From assembly GCA_014359765.1 (NCBI GenBank), contig JACIYT010000001.1, forward strand, positions 186,001-250,000: a DNA stretch of 64,000 bases, read 5' to 3'. Positions 11,238 to 20,294 of this stretch are shown one piece after another (position 1 is the stretch's first letter; the number at the start of each line of letters is the position of its first letter). Below the pieces are notes generated by a model. It was not told the DNA's origin and searched no databases. It was given only the letters and a program-made list of their open reading frames with translations. The stretch is from Roseovarius sp. (GTDB taxonomy: Bacteria; Pseudomonadota; Alphaproteobacteria; Rhodobacterales; Rhodobacteraceae). Both the position numbers and the translations under genes were made by a program.

Positions 11238-12152
11238 ATGCTGGAACTGGGCAAGACGAACGGCCCCGCCGCAGACGATCCGGTGCGCGACGTGACCGAG
11301 GCGAATTTCATGGCCGAGGTGGTCGATGCCTCGATGAAGGTGCCGGTGATCGTCGATTTCTGGGCGCCATGGTGCGGCCCGTGCAAGACGCTCGGTCCCG
11401 CGCTCGAGGCGGCGGTGCGCAAGGCCAGGGGCGCGGTGCGCATGGCCAAGGTCGATGTCGATCAGAACCAGATGATCGCCGGCCAGCTTCGGGTGCAGTC
11501 GATCCCCACGGTCTATGCCTTCTGGCAGGGCCAGCCGATCGACGGATTCCAGGGCGCGCTGCCGCCCTCGGAGGTGGAGGCCTTTGTCGCCCGCGTGGTG
11601 GCGGCGGCGGGGGGCGATGCGTCGGGCGGGCTCGACGAGGCGCTCGACGCGGCCGACGAGATGCTCGAGGCCGGTGCGCTCTCGGACGCGATGCAGACCT
11701 ATGCGGCGGTGGTGCAGGAAGACCCGGAGAACGTGCGCGGCTATGCCGGCATGGCGCGGGTGCAGGTGGCGCTTGGCGATCTCGACCAGGCCGAGGCGGT
11801 GCTCAACGGCGCGCCCGCGGCGATTGCCGACAAGGCCGAGATCGAGGCGGTCCATGCCCAGATCGCCCTTGCACGGCAGGCCCGGAATGCGGGGCCGGCC
11901 GATGCGCTGCGCGCTGCGGTTGCGGCCGATCCGGATAACCACCAGGCGCGGTTCGATCTGGCGCTTGCGCTCCATGCCGCAGGCGACGTGCAGGGGGCGG
12001 TGGACGAATTGCTCGAACTGTTCCGCCGCGACCGCGAGTGGAACGACGGTGCCGCGCGAACACAGCTTTTCACCATATTTGACGCGCTCAAGCCGAACGA
12101 TCCCGTGCTGCTCAACGGGCGGCGGAAACTGTCGTCGATGATATTTGCCTGA
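11238..12152 (+). CDS. Thioredoxin-domain co-chaperone, YbbN/CnoX family
   Basis: A 304-residue protein with an N-terminal thioredoxin domain (about 15-125) and a C-terminal TPR-like region (about 135-304). The active site WCGPC is intact (Cys 46 and Cys 49), whereas E. coli CnoX lacks a redox-active pair; alphaproteobacterial members often keep it. Repeated Ala/Leu/Asp-rich helices with ALGDLDQAEAVL-type motifs support the TPR part. CnoX proteins hold unfolded, oxidised clients for transfer to GroEL. GGGAG precedes the ATG at 11238. The Lon-N gene follows after 26 bases and is probably cotranscribed. Confidence 0.9.
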   Translation: MLELGKTNGPAADDPVRDVTEANFMAEVVDASMKVPVIVDFWAPWCGPCKTLGPALEAAVRKARGAVRMAKVDVDQNQMIAGQLRVQSIPTVYAFWQGQPIDGFQGALPPSEVEAFVARVVAAAGGDASGGLDEALDAADEMLEAGALSDAMQTYAAVVQEDPENVRGYAGMARVQVALGDLDQAEAVLNGAPAAIADKAEIEAVHAQIALARQARNAGPADALRAAVAADPDNHQARFDLALALHAAGDVQGAVDELLELFRRDREWNDGAARTQLFTIFDALKPNDPVLLNGRRKLSSMIFA

Positions 12153-12178
12153 GCCCCGCGGCGGGCTAGGTGAGAGGC

Positions 12179-12826
12179 ATGACACGCAAGCTCGATCTGC
12201 CGGAGATCATTCCGGTTTTTCCGCTGCCCGGCGCGCTCCTGCTGCCGCGTGCGCGGCTGCCGCTGCATATCTTCGAGCCGCGCTATCTGGCGATGCTCGA
12301 CGATGCGCTCCGGACGCCCGGGCGGCTGATCGGCATGATCCAGCCCAACCGCGTGCCGGGGCGCGATGGCGGGCCCGGCTGGCAGGTGATCGGCTGCGCC
12401 GGGCGGGTGACGCAATTCTCCGAGACCGAGGACGGGCGCTACATGATCACGCTCACCGGTCTGTCGCGCTACCGGGTGATCGCGGAGGTGGAGGGCTTCA
12501 TGCCCTATCGCCGCGCGCGGGTGAGCTGGCAGGGATTCGAGCGCGACCTCGGGTCGCCCGAGACGGATGCCGGATTCGACCGTGCGGCCTTCATGGCGCT
12601 GCTGGCGCGCTACTTCGAGGCGCGGGGGCTTCAGACCGACTGGACCACGCTCGGAGAGGCCGAGGACGAGCTTCGGATCAATTCGCTCTCGATGCTTCTC
12701 GACTTTGCGCCCGAGGAAAAACAGGCCCTCCTGGAGGCGCCGTCGCTCGGCACCCGGCGCGAGACGCTGGTCACGCTGATCGAATACGCGCTGCGCGGGG
12801 GCGCAAGTGAGGACATCATGCAATGA
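12179..12826 (+). CDS. LON substrate-binding (N-terminal) domain protein
   Basis: A 215-residue stand-alone Lon-N (PUA-like) domain without the protease AAA+ module. [27 protein letters not shown] is the signature opening, then LIGMIQP and a C-terminal helical part with [20 protein letters not shown]. Members of this family are thought to bind protein substrates, but their role is unresolved. Start chosen at ATG 12179 just after AGGTGAGAGG; a GTG at 12170 is an alternative. The stop overlaps the start of the Trm112-like gene (ATGA), indicating coupling. Confidence 0.9.
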   Translation: MTRKLDLPEIIPVFPLPGALLLPRARLPLHIFEPRYLAMLDDALRTPGRLIGMIQPNRVPGRDGGPGWQVIGCAGRVTQFSETEDGRYMITLTGLSRYRVIAEVEGFMPYRRARVSWQGFERDLGSPETDAGFDRAAFMALLARYFEARGLQTDWTTLGEAEDELRINSLSMLLDFAPEEKQALLEAPSLGTRRETLVTLIEYALRGGASEDIMQ

Positions 12827-13014
12827 CCGAAGCAACCCCGACCGCCGCCTTCGACCGCCGGATGCTGGAGGCGCTCGTCTGCCCGCAGACCCATGGACCG
12901 CTCGAATATGACGCGGCGCGCCAGGAGCTGATCAGCCGTCGGGCGGGCCTTGCCTTTCCGATCCGCAACGGCATTCCGGTGATGCTGATCGACGAGGCGC
13001 GCGCGCTCGACTGA
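12823..13014 (+). CDS. Trm112/YcaR-family small protein
   Basis: A 63-residue protein of the UPF0434/Trm112 family. [16 protein letters not shown] and [18 protein letters not shown] are the conserved elements. Only one Cys is present (CPQT), so the zinc-binding set of eukaryotic Trm112 is incomplete, as in many bacterial members. Some bacterial relatives activate methyltransferases; no partner is identifiable here. It begins inside the stop codon of the Lon-N gene and is the last gene of the xth-ybbN-lonN group. Confidence 0.88.
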   Translation: MTEATPTAAFDRRMLEALVCPQTHGPLEYDAARQELISRRAGLAFPIRNGIPVMLIDEARALD

Positions 13015-13063
13015 GCGGGGCGCGCGGCGCGGGGGCGGCGGCGCTCACAGGGTGGTCAAGGCG

Positions 13064-13885
13064 TCATCGCTCAGCTTTTTCGGCGACCTTGGCCGCGTTC
13101 CAGAGCGCGTCCATCTCGGCGAGGTCGCTGTCCTCGGGGCGGCGGCCGGTCTCGGCGAGGCGGGCCTCGATCCACGCGAAGCGGCGGGTGAACTTGGCGT
13201 TGGCGCGGCGCAGCGCGGCCTCCGGGCAGATCTTCATGTGCCGCGCGAGATTGGCCATGACGAACAGGAGATCGCCGAATTCCTCCTCGATATGGTCGGG
13301 ATCGCCGCTGGCGGCGGCTGCGTGCAGCTCTGCGGTCTCCTCGCGCAGCTTGTCGAGCACTTGCGCGCTCTCCGGCCAGTCAAAGCCCACGCGCGCCGCC
13401 CGCTTCTGGAGCTTGACCGCGCGCAGGAGCGCCGGCAGGCCGAGCGCCACGTCCGCCAGCGTGCCGCCCCGACCGCGCGCCGCGCGCTCGGCGGCCTTGA
13501 CCCTCTCCCAGTCGCGGGTCTGCTGTTCGGCGGTCTTGTCGCGGCTCTCCGGCCCGAAGACATGCGGGTGGCGCGCCACCATCTTGTCGGAGATCGCATT
13601 GGCGACATCGTGAATGTCGAAAAGCCCGCGATCCTGCGCGATCTGCGCGTGAAAGACCGCCTGCAGCAGCAGGTCGCCGAGCTCGGCGCGCAGCTCCTCC
13701 CAGTCCTGCCGCTCGATCGCGTCGGCGACCTCGTAGGCCTCCTCGATCGTGTAGGGGGCGATGGTGGCGAAATCCTGCGCGATGTCCCAGGGGCAGCCCG
13801 CCTCGGGATCGCGCAGCCGCGCCATGATCGCGATGAGCCGGGCCAGCCCGCCCTCGGGATCGTGAATGAGGGTGTCATCGGCCAT
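13064..13885 (-). CDS. mazG: Nucleoside triphosphate pyrophosphohydrolase MazG
   Basis: A 273-residue protein with two MazG-type helical domains that hydrolyses NTPs and dNTPs to monophosphates (house-cleaning of non-canonical or stress nucleotides). The metal-binding EExxE pattern appears in the first half as TIEEAYEVADAIERQDWEELRAELGDLL. The second half has LREETAELHAAAASGDPDHIEEEFGDLLF. The ATG at 13885 begins MADDTLIHDPEGGLARL. The gene converges on the Trm112-like gene with only about 50 bases between them. Confidence 0.95.
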   Translation of the reverse strand: MADDTLIHDPEGGLARLIAIMARLRDPEAGCPWDIAQDFATIAPYTIEEAYEVADAIERQDWEELRAELGDLLLQAVFHAQIAQDRGLFDIHDVANAISDKMVARHPHVFGPESRDKTAEQQTRDWERVKAAERAARGRGGTLADVALGLPALLRAVKLQKRAARVGFDWPESAQVLDKLREETAELHAAAASGDPDHIEEEFGDLLFVMANLARHMKICPEAALRRANAKFTRRFAWIEARLAETGRRPEDSDLAEMDALWNAAKVAEKAER

Positions 13886-14093
13886 TGCAGATTCCCGGTC
13901 CTTGCACGCGCGGCTACCCTGCCCCGACTGCGCGCAGAGAGTCCAGCCATGGCGGCGCGTCCGGCCGCCGGAAGGGGGGCTGCGGGGCATTTCTCAAACC
14001 TGCGTGAGGGGGGCTGTCGGGGCTTGTTGCGGGGAGGTCTCGCGCGTATCACCCGGCCCGGATCGCATTTTCCCGCGCGAAAGGAGACCTCGC

Positions 14094-15032
14094 ATGTTCA
14101 CCCGTCTTGGCCGTCCGCTTCTGGCGCTTGCGCTGGCCGTCTTTCCGATGGCGGCGCAGGCGCTCGGGCCGCTTGTCGATGTGGCCGGGCTGCGCGCGGC
14201 GCAGGGCGAGGGCGGCGCGGTGGTGCTCGATATCCGTTCCGAAGATGCCTATCGGGAGGGCCATGTGCCCGGCGCGCGCAACGCGCCTTACGGGCGGTTT
14301 CGCGGCCCTGCCGAGAACCCCGGCCAGCTCGTCACCGAGGCGCATCTGACCGAGGTGCTCCGCGGTCTCGGGCTTGAGACCGACACGCCGGTGGTGGTGG
14401 TGCATCAGGGCAGCAACCAGACCGATTTCGGGGCTGCCGCGCGGGTTTACTGGACGCTGAAATCGAGCGGGTTCGGCAATCTGGCGATCCTCAACGGCGG
14501 CATGAACGCCTGGGCTGCCGCCAACGCGCCGCAAGAGACGGGCCCCGCGCCGCAGGTCGCGCCCTCGGGCATCACGGTGCAGTTTTCCGACCGGTGGCTC
14601 GCCACGCGCGAGGATGTGCAGGCGATCGTGGACGGGCGCGACAACGCGCAGCTCATCGACGCGCGCCCCGAGGCGTTCTGGAAGGGCGAGACCAAGCACG
14701 CCGCCGCCGCCCGGCCCGGCACGATCCCGCAATCGCGCTATTTCACCCATGACCGCTGGTTCGGCAGCGATGAGCCGTCGCTGATCAAGCCCGATCTGGT
14801 GCGGCTGCTGGCCGAGGCGAACGGCTTCGGCGCCGAGGACCGGCTGGTGAGCTTCTGCAACACCGGGCATTGGGCGGCGACCAACTGGTTCGCGTTGAGC
14901 GAACTGGCGGGGATCGAGGAGGTGCGGCTTTACCCGGAATCGGTGGTCGGCTGGTCCAATGCCGGGATGGAGATGGCCAATGTGCCGGGCCTCCTGCAGA
15001 ACCTGCTCGACAAGATCATGGGCAGGAACTGA
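14094..15032 (+). CDS. Exported tandem-rhodanese sulfurtransferase
   Basis: A 312-residue protein with an N-terminal signal peptide (LLALALAVFPMAAQA) and two rhodanese domains. The first carries VVLDIRSEDAYREGHVPGAR, but where the catalytic Cys should be it reads VVVVHQGSNQTD, with no Cys. The second has LVSFCNTGHWAAT with an intact Cys loop, so activity should reside in the C-terminal domain, as in classic thiosulfate sulfurtransferases. It is immediately followed by a YeeE/YedE-type transporter, which suggests periplasmic sulfur transfer linked to thiosulfate uptake. AAGGAG precedes the ATG. Confidence 0.9.
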   Translation: MFTRLGRPLLALALAVFPMAAQALGPLVDVAGLRAAQGEGGAVVLDIRSEDAYREGHVPGARNAPYGRFRGPAENPGQLVTEAHLTEVLRGLGLETDTPVVVVHQGSNQTDFGAAARVYWTLKSSGFGNLAILNGGMNAWAAANAPQETGPAPQVAPSGITVQFSDRWLATREDVQAIVDGRDNAQLIDARPEAFWKGETKHAAAARPGTIPQSRYFTHDRWFGSDEPSLIKPDLVRLLAEANGFGAEDRLVSFCNTGHWAATNWFALSELAGIEEVRLYPESVVGWSNAGMEMANVPGLLQNLLDKIMGRN

Positions 15033-15036
15033 GGCG

Positions 15037-16146
15037 ATGGTGGCGGTTGGCGCGCCGGGGCCTGTCGCGCGGGCGGCGGTGCTCGGGCTGGTGGCGGCGG
15101 CGGTGTTTGCCGTGGCGCTTTTCGCCGGGCCGCGCTCGGGCGCGGTGCTGCTGATCGGGCTGGGCTTTGGCCTGACGCTCGAAGGGTTCCGCTTCGGCTT
15201 TACGGGCCCGTGGCGGCGGATGATCCTCGAACGTGACGCCTCGGGGCTTCTGGCGCAGCTTCTGGCCATCGGCATCGTCGCCTGCGCGGCACTGCCGCTG
15301 CTGGCCGTGAGCGGGGCCGAGTTGAAGGGCGCGCACGCGCCGATCGGTCTGGCGATGATCGGCGGGGCCTTTGTCTTTGGTGCGGCGATGCAGATCGTGC
15401 TGGGCTGCGGCTCGGGGACGCTGGTCAATGCCGGCAGTGGCAATGCCGTGGGCGCGGTGGCGCTGCCCTTTTTCGCCATCGGCAGTTTCGCGGGCGCGTA
15501 TCACCTGAGCTGGTGGACCGCGCTCGGCAGCCTGCCGGTCATGGCGCTGGAGGGGGCGGGCGGGCTTGGCGTGACGCTGCTTGGCCTTGCGGCAATTGCC
15601 GCGCTGGCGCTGGCGCTGGGGCGCCGTGGCAGCCACCGGCTGCCTGCGCGGCTCTGGGGGGCGCTGCTGGTGCTGGCCGGGCTCGCGATCCTGCACCTGA
15701 TGATCGCCGGGCAGCCCTGGGGCGTGGTCTATGGCCTTGGCCTCTGGGTGGCGAAGGGCGTTGTGGTGCTGGGCGGCGATCTCTCGGGATCGGTGTTCTG
15801 GTCGGCCCCGGCCAATGCCGCGCAGGTGGAGGCGAGCCTGTTGCTCGATATCACCTCGCTCACCGATCTGGGGCTCATTGGCGGCGCCGCGCTGGTGGTG
15901 TGGTGGCGCGGGGGGCTTGTCCTGCCCGCGGGCGCATTGCCGGCGCGCGGCTGGGTGGCGGTGATCGTGGCGGGGCTGGTGCTGGGCTACAGCTCGCGGC
16001 TGGCGTTTGGCTGCAATATCGGCGCATTCTTCAGCGGCATCGCCACCGGTTCGGCGCATGGCTGGGTGTGGTTCGCGGCGGCCTTTGCCGGGTCCTGGGT
16101 GGGGATCAGGCTGCGGCCCGCGCTGGGGCTGGAGGCGCGGCGATGA
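15037..16146 (+). CDS. YeeE/YedE-family (TsuA-like) thiosulfate permease
   Basis: A 369-residue inner-membrane protein with about nine or ten hydrophobic segments. It has the two Cys-containing signature loops of the family: VLGCGSGTLVNAGSGN in the first half and LAFGCNIGAFFSGIATGSAHGWVW near the C-terminus. In TsuA these conserved Cys residues relay thiosulfate through the membrane. Start at 15037 (GTG/ATG-context MVAVGAPG), 4 bases after the rhodanese gene, so the two form an operon. The stop overlaps the next small gene. Confidence 0.9.
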   Translation: MVAVGAPGPVARAAVLGLVAAAVFAVALFAGPRSGAVLLIGLGFGLTLEGFRFGFTGPWRRMILERDASGLLAQLLAIGIVACAALPLLAVSGAELKGAHAPIGLAMIGGAFVFGAAMQIVLGCGSGTLVNAGSGNAVGAVALPFFAIGSFAGAYHLSWWTALGSLPVMALEGAGGLGVTLLGLAAIAALALALGRRGSHRLPARLWGALLVLAGLAILHLMIAGQPWGVVYGLGLWVAKGVVVLGGDLSGSVFWSAPANAAQVEASLLLDITSLTDLGLIGGAALVVWWRGGLVLPAGALPARGWVAVIVAGLVLGYSSRLAFGCNIGAFFSGIATGSAHGWVWFAAAFAGSWVGIRLRPALGLEARR

Positions 16147-16349
16147 GGCGGGGGCATGTCACGGCGCTGATGGCGATCGGGGTGGCGGGGCTCCTGGCGC
16201 TCGATCATGTGCAGTCGCAGCCGCTCAATCCCTATGACGCGCCGCCGATGATCGCGCTCGGCTCTGGCCTGGCTGCGACGGGCGGGCATTGCGCCGCACC
16301 GCCGCCGGGCGCGGACCGCCTTGCCCCGCCATCTCGCGACCGGCGCTGA
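16143..16349 (+). CDS. Small protein with one N-terminal hydrophobic segment
   Basis: A 68-residue frame beginning MRRGHVTALMAIGVAGLLAL, which could be a signal peptide or a single membrane anchor. A Pro/Gly/Ala-rich tail follows, with no recognised domain. Its ATG overlaps the stop codon of the permease gene (ATGA), which is the main reason to accept it. It could be an exported accessory to the thiosulfate system. The remote alternative is a chance frame. Confidence 0.5.
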   Translation: MRRGHVTALMAIGVAGLLALDHVQSQPLNPYDAPPMIALGSGLAATGGHCAAPPPGADRLAPPSRDRR

Positions 16350-16376
16350 GAACGCGCGCCCCGCCCGCGCCCGTGC

Positions 16377-17075
16377 TCAGATCTCTGCGCGCGCGGGCAC
16401 GAGCTGCTGCACGATGCCCGCGAGGAGCAGGTAGATGCTCGTCACCACCAGCCCCCAATGCGCCCAGCTCTGCGGCTCGAAATGCATCCAGACCGCCCAG
16501 CCCGCGAAGAACGTCCAGCCAAGTGCCACAGGCAGCGACAGCCGCCGCCAGCGCCGCGTGCGCACCGGGTGGATGAACCTCAGCGGCAGGAACATCGCCA
16601 GCGAGAGCGCCGCCGCCAGCGCCAGGGTGATCCGGGCATTCGGCTCCAGCGCGAAGAGAACCAGCACCACCATGTTCCAGCAGCCGGGAAAGCCGGAAAA
16701 GGAATTGTCGAGCGTCTTCATCCGCGTATCGGCGAAATACAGGGCGCTGGCAAAGGTGATGAGGAGGATCGCCACCCAGCCGGTCCAGCCCGGCAGAAGG
16801 TCTGAACGGAACAGGGCAAAGGCCGGGATGAACACATAGGTGAGGTAGTCGATGATCAGGTCGAGCCGCTCGCCGTCGAACTCAGGCGCGTGTGTCTTGA
16901 CGTGATAGCGCCGGGCCAGCGGCCCGTCGATGCCATCGACGGCAAAGGCCACCACCAGCCAAAGAAACATCAGCTCCCAATCCCGCTCGATCGCGGCGAG
17001 CATGGCCAGCGTGGCGAGGACGGCGCCGGTCGCGGTGAGGAGATGAACGAGCAGGGCAATCATGCGCGGGGTCAT
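16377..17075 (-). CDS. pcs: Phosphatidylcholine synthase
   Basis: Condenses CDP-diacylglycerol with choline to make phosphatidylcholine in the inner membrane, a pathway typical of alphaproteobacteria. The 232-residue protein has several membrane segments and the CDP-alcohol phosphotransferase motif DG-x2-AR-x8-G-x3-D-x3-D. That motif is visible as DGIDGPLARR followed by DGERLDLIIDYLTY. LTYVFIPAFALFRSDLLPG is typical of Pcs. Start ATG 17075 (MTPRMIALLVHLLT); an upstream in-frame start at 17147 would add a non-hydrophobic extension. Confidence 0.92.
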   Translation of the reverse strand: MTPRMIALLVHLLTATGAVLATLAMLAAIERDWELMFLWLVVAFAVDGIDGPLARRYHVKTHAPEFDGERLDLIIDYLTYVFIPAFALFRSDLLPGWTGWVAILLITFASALYFADTRMKTLDNSFSGFPGCWNMVVLVLFALEPNARITLALAAALSLAMFLPLRFIHPVRTRRWRRLSLPVALGWTFFAGWAVWMHFEPQSWAHWGLVVTSIYLLLAGIVQQLVPARAEI

Positions 17076-17163
17076 GCCCGCCTCATGCCGCAAGGGGCGC
17101 CGATTTGCAAAGCCAAACCCGGCCCCTTTGCGGAGGCCGGGCGGCATGGCGCACGGGCGCGGA

Positions 17164-17766
17164 TCAGTTGGAAAGGCGCACCTCTTCCATCGGATAGGCC
17201 ATCATGTCCTGCGCTTCCCAGGCGATGTGGCAATCATGGCAGAAGCTCTGGGCGAACTTCATCGGCTTGCCGTTGGGCTGGATGCCGGCATAGGTCCAGT
17301 CGCCGGTCTCGGGCGCCGAACCCGCCTCGCCCTTGGTCATGATGAAGAGCGGGCCGACACGTGCTTCCTGGTTTTTCGTGGAAATGGTGATGCTCTCCTT
17401 GGCCAGCACCGATCCTGCGGGCATGGTCACGTCCTCTTCGGCGAATTCGAGATACTGCCCGGCGGCGGCATCGTTGGCGAAGGTCAGCAGCAGCCGGCTG
17501 CCATGCGAACCCTGCACCGCGGGGCGGCTGGCGGTCACCGTCCACGAGCGATAGGCGGCGGCGACCGCATCGCCCCCCTGCGCGTAGGCCTCGGGCATCC
17601 GGTCCTGGATGCAGGCGTAGATTTCGGCGATCGCGGCCTCGTCGAGATCGAAGGCATCCTCGACATTCGCGGCGCAGGTCTGTGCCGCGGCCTGCTGGCC
17701 AGGCAGGAGGGCAAGGGCAAGGGCAAGGGGAAGGGCGGCGGCGGCAAGAAGCTGGGGTTTCATCAT
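17164..17766 (-). CDS. Exported cytochrome P460-like haem protein
   Basis: A 200-residue protein with an N-terminal signal peptide ending near QQAAAQ and one CxxCH haem-attachment site, CHDCH, close to the C-terminus. The preceding blocks GSRLLLTFANDAAAGQYLEF, AGSVLAKESI and TGDWTYAGIQPNGKPM match the cytochrome P460 domain as I recall it. Relatives oxidise hydroxylamine or bind NO, but most family members have unknown roles, and the crosslinking Lys cannot be assigned by eye. It is flanked by pcs and xerC with no evident operon partner. Confidence 0.75.
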   Translation of the reverse strand: MMKPQLLAAAALPLALALALLPGQQAAAQTCAANVEDAFDLDEAAIAEIYACIQDRMPEAYAQGGDAVAAAYRSWTVTASRPAVQGSHGSRLLLTFANDAAAGQYLEFAEEDVTMPAGSVLAKESITISTKNQEARVGPLFIMTKGEAGSAPETGDWTYAGIQPNGKPMKFAQSFCHDCHIAWEAQDMMAYPMEEVRLSN

Positions 17767-17876
17767 GATGGTCAGGCTCCGTTCTCAGGCTGGTGCGCGG
17801 CGCGCGCGGTATCGTCCTGAACCGAGCCTTGCACGGTTCGGCTGAAATGGGGCCTGAACATTTCGTGAGACGGGCG

Positions 17877-18806
17877 TTAGCGGTCCCGGTCGTCGCCCTG
17901 CGGGTGGGCGCGGGCATAGACCTCCATCAGGCGGGCGGTATCGACGCCGGTATAGGCCTCCGTGGTCGAGAGCGAGGCATGGCCGAGCAGCTCCTGAATG
18001 GCGCGCAGATCGCCGCCGGCATTGAGCAGATGCGTGGCAAAGCTGTGGCGCAGCGCGTGGGGCGTGGCGCTGGCAGGCAGGCCAAGCTGCGCGCGGGCGC
18101 GCGCCATCGCCTTCTGCACCGGGCGCGGCCCGAGCGCGCCGCCCCGCGCGCCGAAAAAGAGCGGCCCCGCAGGCGTGATGGCAAAGGGGCAGAGCCGCGC
18201 ATAGGCGGCGACGGCCGCGCGGGCGGGGGCGATCACCGGGACGATGCGCTCCTTGCCGCCCTTGCCGGTGATGCGCAGCACCTCCGCCATCGGCAGCGCC
18301 GCGCCGCCCAGCCCGAGCGCCTCGGAGATGCGCAGCCCGCAGCCATAGAGCAGCGTGATCACCGCCGCGTCGCGGGCGGCGATCCATGGCACGGGCGCTT
18401 GCGCGGCGGTGAGGTCGAGCATGTCGCGGGCGGCTTCCTCGCTCAGCGGGCGCGGCAGCTTGCGGGTGAATCTGGGGCTGCGGGCCGAGAGGACGGCGGT
18501 CGGCTCGAATCCCTCGCGCTCGGACAGCCAGCGATAGAAGCTCCGCACCGCCGAGAGACGCCGCGCGAGCGAGCGCGCGCCGAGCCCCGCGCCGCGTTCA
18601 TGCGCCATGAAGGCGCGCATGTCGGCCGTGGTCACGCGGGCGAGCGCACCGAGCCCCTGCGCCTCCCCGTGATGGGCGGTCATGAACCCGAGAAAGGCGC
18701 GCAGGTCACGGGCATAGGCGTCGATGGTGTGATCGGAGGCGCCTTCGAGCGCCTTTCGCGAGGCGAGCCAGCCGGCGAGCGCGTCGCGAGCCGCCTCGCT
18801 GATCAC
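17877..18806 (-). CDS. xerC: Tyrosine recombinase XerC
   Basis: A 309-residue recombinase that acts with XerD at dif to resolve chromosome dimers. The N-terminal SAM-like domain (SDHTIDAYARDLRAFLGFM) is followed by the catalytic domain with GCGLRISEALGL (Arg), GKGGKERIVPV (Lys) and HALRHSFATHLL (His-x-x-Arg). LLGHASLSTTEAYTGVD supplies the second His and the nucleophilic Tyr. The GTG start at 18806 overlaps the stop of the DUF484 gene (GTGA), and this DUF484-xerC arrangement is common in proteobacteria. A longer frame exists but lacks that coupling logic. Confidence 0.93.
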   Translation of the reverse strand: MISEAARDALAGWLASRKALEGASDHTIDAYARDLRAFLGFMTAHHGEAQGLGALARVTTADMRAFMAHERGAGLGARSLARRLSAVRSFYRWLSEREGFEPTAVLSARSPRFTRKLPRPLSEEAARDMLDLTAAQAPVPWIAARDAAVITLLYGCGLRISEALGLGGAALPMAEVLRITGKGGKERIVPVIAPARAAVAAYARLCPFAITPAGPLFFGARGGALGPRPVQKAMARARAQLGLPASATPHALRHSFATHLLNAGGDLRAIQELLGHASLSTTEAYTGVDTARLMEVYARAHPQGDDRDR

Positions 18807-19510
18807 GACAGCCAGCGGCGCATCACCCTCTCGAACACGCCGCCGAAGAAGGCGAGAAGGTCGGTGCCCTGCTGCGGGCCGAATTGCTGCGGATCCTCCG
18901 CCCCCATCAGCAGCATTCCCGGCAGGCGGTCGGCGCCGAAATCGAGCAGCAGGCACGCCTCGGAGCGCATCCGCGGCGCGGCCGGCCCATAGACGCGCGC
19001 GCAGCCCTCCGCGATCCGGCGCAGCGTGACCTGACGCGCCGGCACGTCGCGCCCGTTGTTCAGATAGCCCCGGATGAAACCCGGCTCGGCCACTGCCAGC
19101 AGCCCCTCCAGCCGGTGCAGCGCCGGGTCGGCCGCGTCCTGCGCCGTCTCGAGCACCAGCCGAATCGCATCCACCCGCAGGATATGCGCCACCTCGCCAT
19201 CGAGATCGCGCAGGAAGGTCTCGAACGTCATCGGTTCGAGCATCCGCAGAATGGCGCGATGCACCTGGTTGGTGCCGGCGAGGTTCTCGTAGGCGGCCGC
19301 GATGACCGACCGATGCGTATCCTCGAGCCGGTCGAGCCGCGCCTCGAGCCGCTCCATCGCGATGCCGCGCAGGTCCACGATATTGTCGCCCATGGCGGCC
19401 TCATTGGCGGCGACAAGGGCGCGCATGAGCTCCTTGTCCTCGAGGATCAGGTCGGGCCGCGCGATGATATGCGCGCGCAACGAATCGGTCATCTGGTGGG
19501 GGCTGCTCAT
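18803..19510 (-). CDS. DUF484 family protein
   Basis: A 235-residue cytoplasmic protein related to the GAF-like DUF484 family that often precedes xerC. Recognisable parts are LRAHIIARPDLILEDKELMRAL, DLRGIAMERLEARLDRLEDTH, and a later GAF-like region ending VFERVMRRWLS. No catalytic residues are known for the family. Start ATG 19510 (MSSPHQMTDSL). Its stop overlaps the xerC start, so the two are translationally coupled. Confidence 0.88.
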   Translation of the reverse strand: MSSPHQMTDSLRAHIIARPDLILEDKELMRALVAANEAAMGDNIVDLRGIAMERLEARLDRLEDTHRSVIAAAYENLAGTNQVHRAILRMLEPMTFETFLRDLDGEVAHILRVDAIRLVLETAQDAADPALHRLEGLLAVAEPGFIRGYLNNGRDVPARQVTLRRIAEGCARVYGPAAPRMRSEACLLLDFGADRLPGMLLMGAEDPQQFGPQQGTDLLAFFGGVFERVMRRWLS

Positions 19511-19607
19511 TCCGGACCTCTGGTTTTTTGTGTCCTTGTAACAGGAATCGGCCGCAAATGCCGCAAGAAATTCGCGCGCCGCCCCGGAAAACCGTCCGCG
19601 CCGCCTG

Positions 19608-20294
19608 TCACAGCCCGAGATGGCGCGCGCCTGCATCGGCGCTGAGATCGGCGAGGGCGCCGGTCCAGACGCTGCGCCCGCGCTCGAGGATCACCGCGCG
19701 GTCGGCGACGCCGGCAAGCTCGCGCAGCGACTTGTCGATGATGAGGATGGCGAGGCCGGTGTCGCGCCTGAGCGCGGCGATCGCCGCCCAGATTTCCCCG
19801 CGCACGATGGGAGCGAGGCCCTCGGTCGCCTCGTCGAGGATGAGCAGGCGCGGATTGGTCATGAGCGCGCGCCCGATGGCCAGCATCTGCTGCTCCCCCC
19901 CCGAGAGCGAGGCGGCGCGCTGCGCGAGCCGCTCGCCCAGGCGCGGGAAAAGCGCGGTCACCCGCGCCTGTGTCCAGTCGCCGGGGCGCGCGGCGGCGAT
20001 CAGGTTCTCCTCCACCGTGAGCGCCCCGAAACAGCGCCGCCCCTCCGGCACCAGCCCCACGCCGAGCCGCGCGACGCGGTGGCTCGGCAGCGGGTGGAGG
20101 TCGCGCCCGTCGAGGCGCAGCAGTCCCTCGGACGGGATCATCCGGCAGATCGCCTTGACGGTGGTGGTCTTGCCCATGCCGTTGCGCCCCATCAGCGCCA
20201 CCACCTCGCCGGCCGCGATTTCCAGATCGACGCCGAACAGCGCCTGCGAGGCGCCGTAGCTGGCGGTCAGCCCCCGGAGCGTGAGCAGGCTCAT
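19608..20294 (-). CDS. livF: Branched-chain amino acid-type ABC transporter ATPase (LivF)
   Basis: A 228-residue ATPase of a high-affinity importer. Walker A is GRNGMGKTT, the signature is LSGGEQQMLAIGRAL, and Walker B is LLILDEATEGLAP. The last is the LivF-type variant. It is the last gene of a five-gene importer (binding protein, LivH, LivM, LivG, LivF), overlapping livG by four bases. Family relatives transport Leu/Ile/Val, urea or short amides, and the substrate is not evident here. Confidence 0.92.
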   Translation of the reverse strand: MSLLTLRGLTASYGASQALFGVDLEIAAGEVVALMGRNGMGKTTTVKAICRMIPSEGLLRLDGRDLHPLPSHRVARLGVGLVPEGRRCFGALTVEENLIAAARPGDWTQARVTALFPRLGERLAQRAASLSGGEQQMLAIGRALMTNPRLLILDEATEGLAPIVRGEIWAAIAALRRDTGLAILIIDKSLRELAGVADRAVILERGRSVWTGALADLSADAGARHLGL

